This document shows positions 63,103 to 64,000 of a stretch of 64,000 bases of DNA, one piece after another. Within the stretch, counting starts at the first letter, position 1, and every line of letters begins with the position of its first letter. The notes beneath the pieces were generated by a model. That model saw only the letters and a program-made list of their open reading frames with translations. It did not search any database and had not been told where the DNA came from. Both the position numbers and the translations under genes were made by a program. The stretch comes from an uncultured Lactobacillus sp. (GTDB taxonomy: Bacteria > Bacillota > Bacilli > Lactobacillales > Lactobacillaceae): contig NZ_CAJURR010000011.1 of assembly GCF_910589175.1 (NCBI RefSeq), forward strand, positions 3,573 to 67,572, read 5' to 3'.

Positions 63103-63879
63103 TTAATCTCCAATTTCTCGTTTTTGATAGTGATAATATTGATAGTCGCTATTCTTAGATCGCTTTTTTAATTGCTCGAATACTTGATCATGGAGCTTTT
63201 TTTGTTGCTCTTTTTTGGTCAAGGTAGAGTCCGGGAAGAAGGGACCATCAATATAAACAGTAATTTTGGGATGCTTGCCAAATTTGCGTTTTTGATAAGT
63301 TGTCGTCATTACAAAACTTGCCTTATTTGCCTGAACTGGAAAATTAAAGCTGGTTTCTGGAAAGGATCGAATGCTGATATAGTAAGGCCAGACATGAGCT
63401 TCTGGATAGATTACAATATGAGCATTTTCTTTAGTTAAGGTTTTAACAGCTTTAAGTAATTTAATAGCTTGTTTAATATTTTTGCCGACTGGTAGACCTC
63501 CATAGGGTAGGAGCGTTTTCCCAATAACTGGAATTCCCCAATTTGCTTGATTAGCAATGGCATAGTAATTTTTCCAGCCAAATAAGGTTAGGGGCATGAA
63601 GACGTCATTAACCATTTGGGTATGATTTCCGTAAATAAAATATCCTTCATTTTTATATTTAAATAACTTATCCCTACCTATTACTTTGACATGCATTATG
63701 CCATAAGTAAAAAGATAAGCAAAACCAGCAGCTAAAAAACGCATCAGATAATTAAGTGGAGTGTGTTTAATGATTTGGTAATTGTCTGGCAAGGTAAAGT
63801 CTTGCTTTTTACTTTCAACAACGTCATCGGTTATGGAAGTATAGTAGATAGTATGGTGTTTAGATGGTTTAGTATTCAT
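63103..63879 (-). CDS. PlsC-like acyltransferase, first gene of GT8 operon
   Basis: 258 aa. A hydrophobic N-terminal segment (about 42-62, LMRFLAAGFAYLFTYGIMHV), then NHTQMVND (NHx4D type) and IVIYPEAHVWPY (PEA block). It belongs to the same broad acyltransferase family as the last gene of the operon but is only distantly related to it. It heads the operon: acyltransferase, three GT8 enzymes, acyltransferase. This points to an acylated surface glycan or glycolipid. Confidence 0.83.
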   Translation of the reverse strand: MNTKPSKHHTIYYTSITDDVVESKKQDFTLPDNYQIIKHTPLNYLMRFLAAGFAYLFTYGIMHVKVIGRDKLFKYKNEGYFIYGNHTQMVNDVFMPLTLFGWKNYYAIANQANWGIPVIGKTLLPYGGLPVGKNIKQAIKLLKAVKTLTKENAHIVIYPEAHVWPYYISIRSFPETSFNFPVQANKASFVMTTTYQKRKFGKHPKITVYIDGPFFPDSTLTKKEQQKKLHDQVFEQLKKRSKNSDYQYYHYQKREIGD

Positions 63880-63911
63880 GATATTAATTATAGAAAAAAT
63901 TTAGAAACAAA

Positions 63912-63938
63912 AAAAGACATCGCAATTGCGATGTCTTT
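63912..63938. terminator. Terminator after the tRNA
   Basis: AAAGACATCGC pairs with GCGATGTCTTT around AATT; T-runs on both strands. Confidence 0.88.
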
Positions 63939-63946
63939 TAAAAATA

Positions 63947-64000
63947 TGGGTGGTCAGGGGATCGAACCCTGGACCCACGGATTAAGAGTCCGTTGCTCTG
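63947..64000 (-). tRNA. tRNA-Lys (CTT anticodon), 5' part beyond window
   Basis: Read on the minus strand: part of the D arm, anticodon stem ACGGA/TCCGT with loop CTCTTAA (anticodon CTT at 63984-63986), variable loop, T arm CAGGG-TTCGATC-CCCTG, and acceptor strand ACCACCC with discriminator A. CCA is not encoded. The first approximately 20 bases lie outside the window. Confidence 0.9.

Overview
The window is AT-rich DNA from a host-adapted Lactobacillus of the gasseri/johnsonii group, most probably L. johnsonii. The support is: a D-lactate dehydrogenase, a bile salt hydrolase sitting behind two linked bile-salt transporters (the cbsT1-cbsT2-cbsH arrangement described in L. johnsonii), a giant YSIRK/LPQTG mucus-binding protein, small lactobacillar stress proteins, and a 7-residue microcin C-type precursor (MHRIMKN) that I recall being predicted in L. 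johnsonii. No phage, IS element or CRISPR array is visible.

Layout. 1-1.2 kb: the start of an acyltransferase gene (cut by the window edge) and an NAD(P)-binding protein. 1.2-5.2 kb: an inserted-looking island, bounded by two copies of the same terminator sequence, with an Rgg regulator divergent from a microcin C-like operon (mccA heptapeptide, hairpin, mccB adenylyltransferase, mccC exporter). 5.2-7.9 kb: housekeeping and membrane genes. 8-10.5 kb: an ABC exporter and a second Rgg regulator. 10.7-14.2 kb: a TetM-like GTPase, a candidate small RNA and a ClC channel.

14.4-19.6 kb is the most unusual region. It looks like a graspetide (omega-ester RiPP) locus: a 50-aa precursor, a hairpin, an ATP-grasp ligase and an ABC exporter on the plus strand, with a third Rgg gene at the far end on the minus strand. 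Around these sit at least six minute reading frames of 10-46 codons, most with very strong Shine-Dalgarno sites, arranged as two convergent sets. Each set is preceded by the same inverted repeat (AGTCGTATTTGAA, 7 bases, TTCAAATACGACT). A half copy lies before the third rgg gene, and a degenerate copy with the same 7-base spacing lies before the ABC exporter at 8.07 kb. This suggests one Rgg-peptide circuit driving several peptide units.

19.7-32.5 kb: an MFS pump, a CsbD/GlsB stress pair, exonuclease III, a SauUSI-like modification-dependent restriction enzyme next to a DnaA-box cluster, a lipoprotein hydrolase, GuaB without CBS domains, and D-LDH. 32.8-46.8 kb: a mucin-binding block in which the 2618-aa wall-anchored adhesin is flanked by two proteins built from the same domains but lacking both signal peptide and LPxTG, and sharing a C-terminal FPW(L/M)K tail. 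46.9-55.3 kb: an APC transporter, a LysR regulator, a fumarate-reductase-like flavoprotein, BrnQ, a MenG/UbiE methyltransferase, prolyl iminopeptidase and a PepSY lipoprotein. 55.5-59.2 kb: bile salt hydrolase and transporters. 59.4-63.9 kb: a five-gene glycosyltransferase family 8/acyltransferase operon, then the 3' part of a tRNA-Lys.
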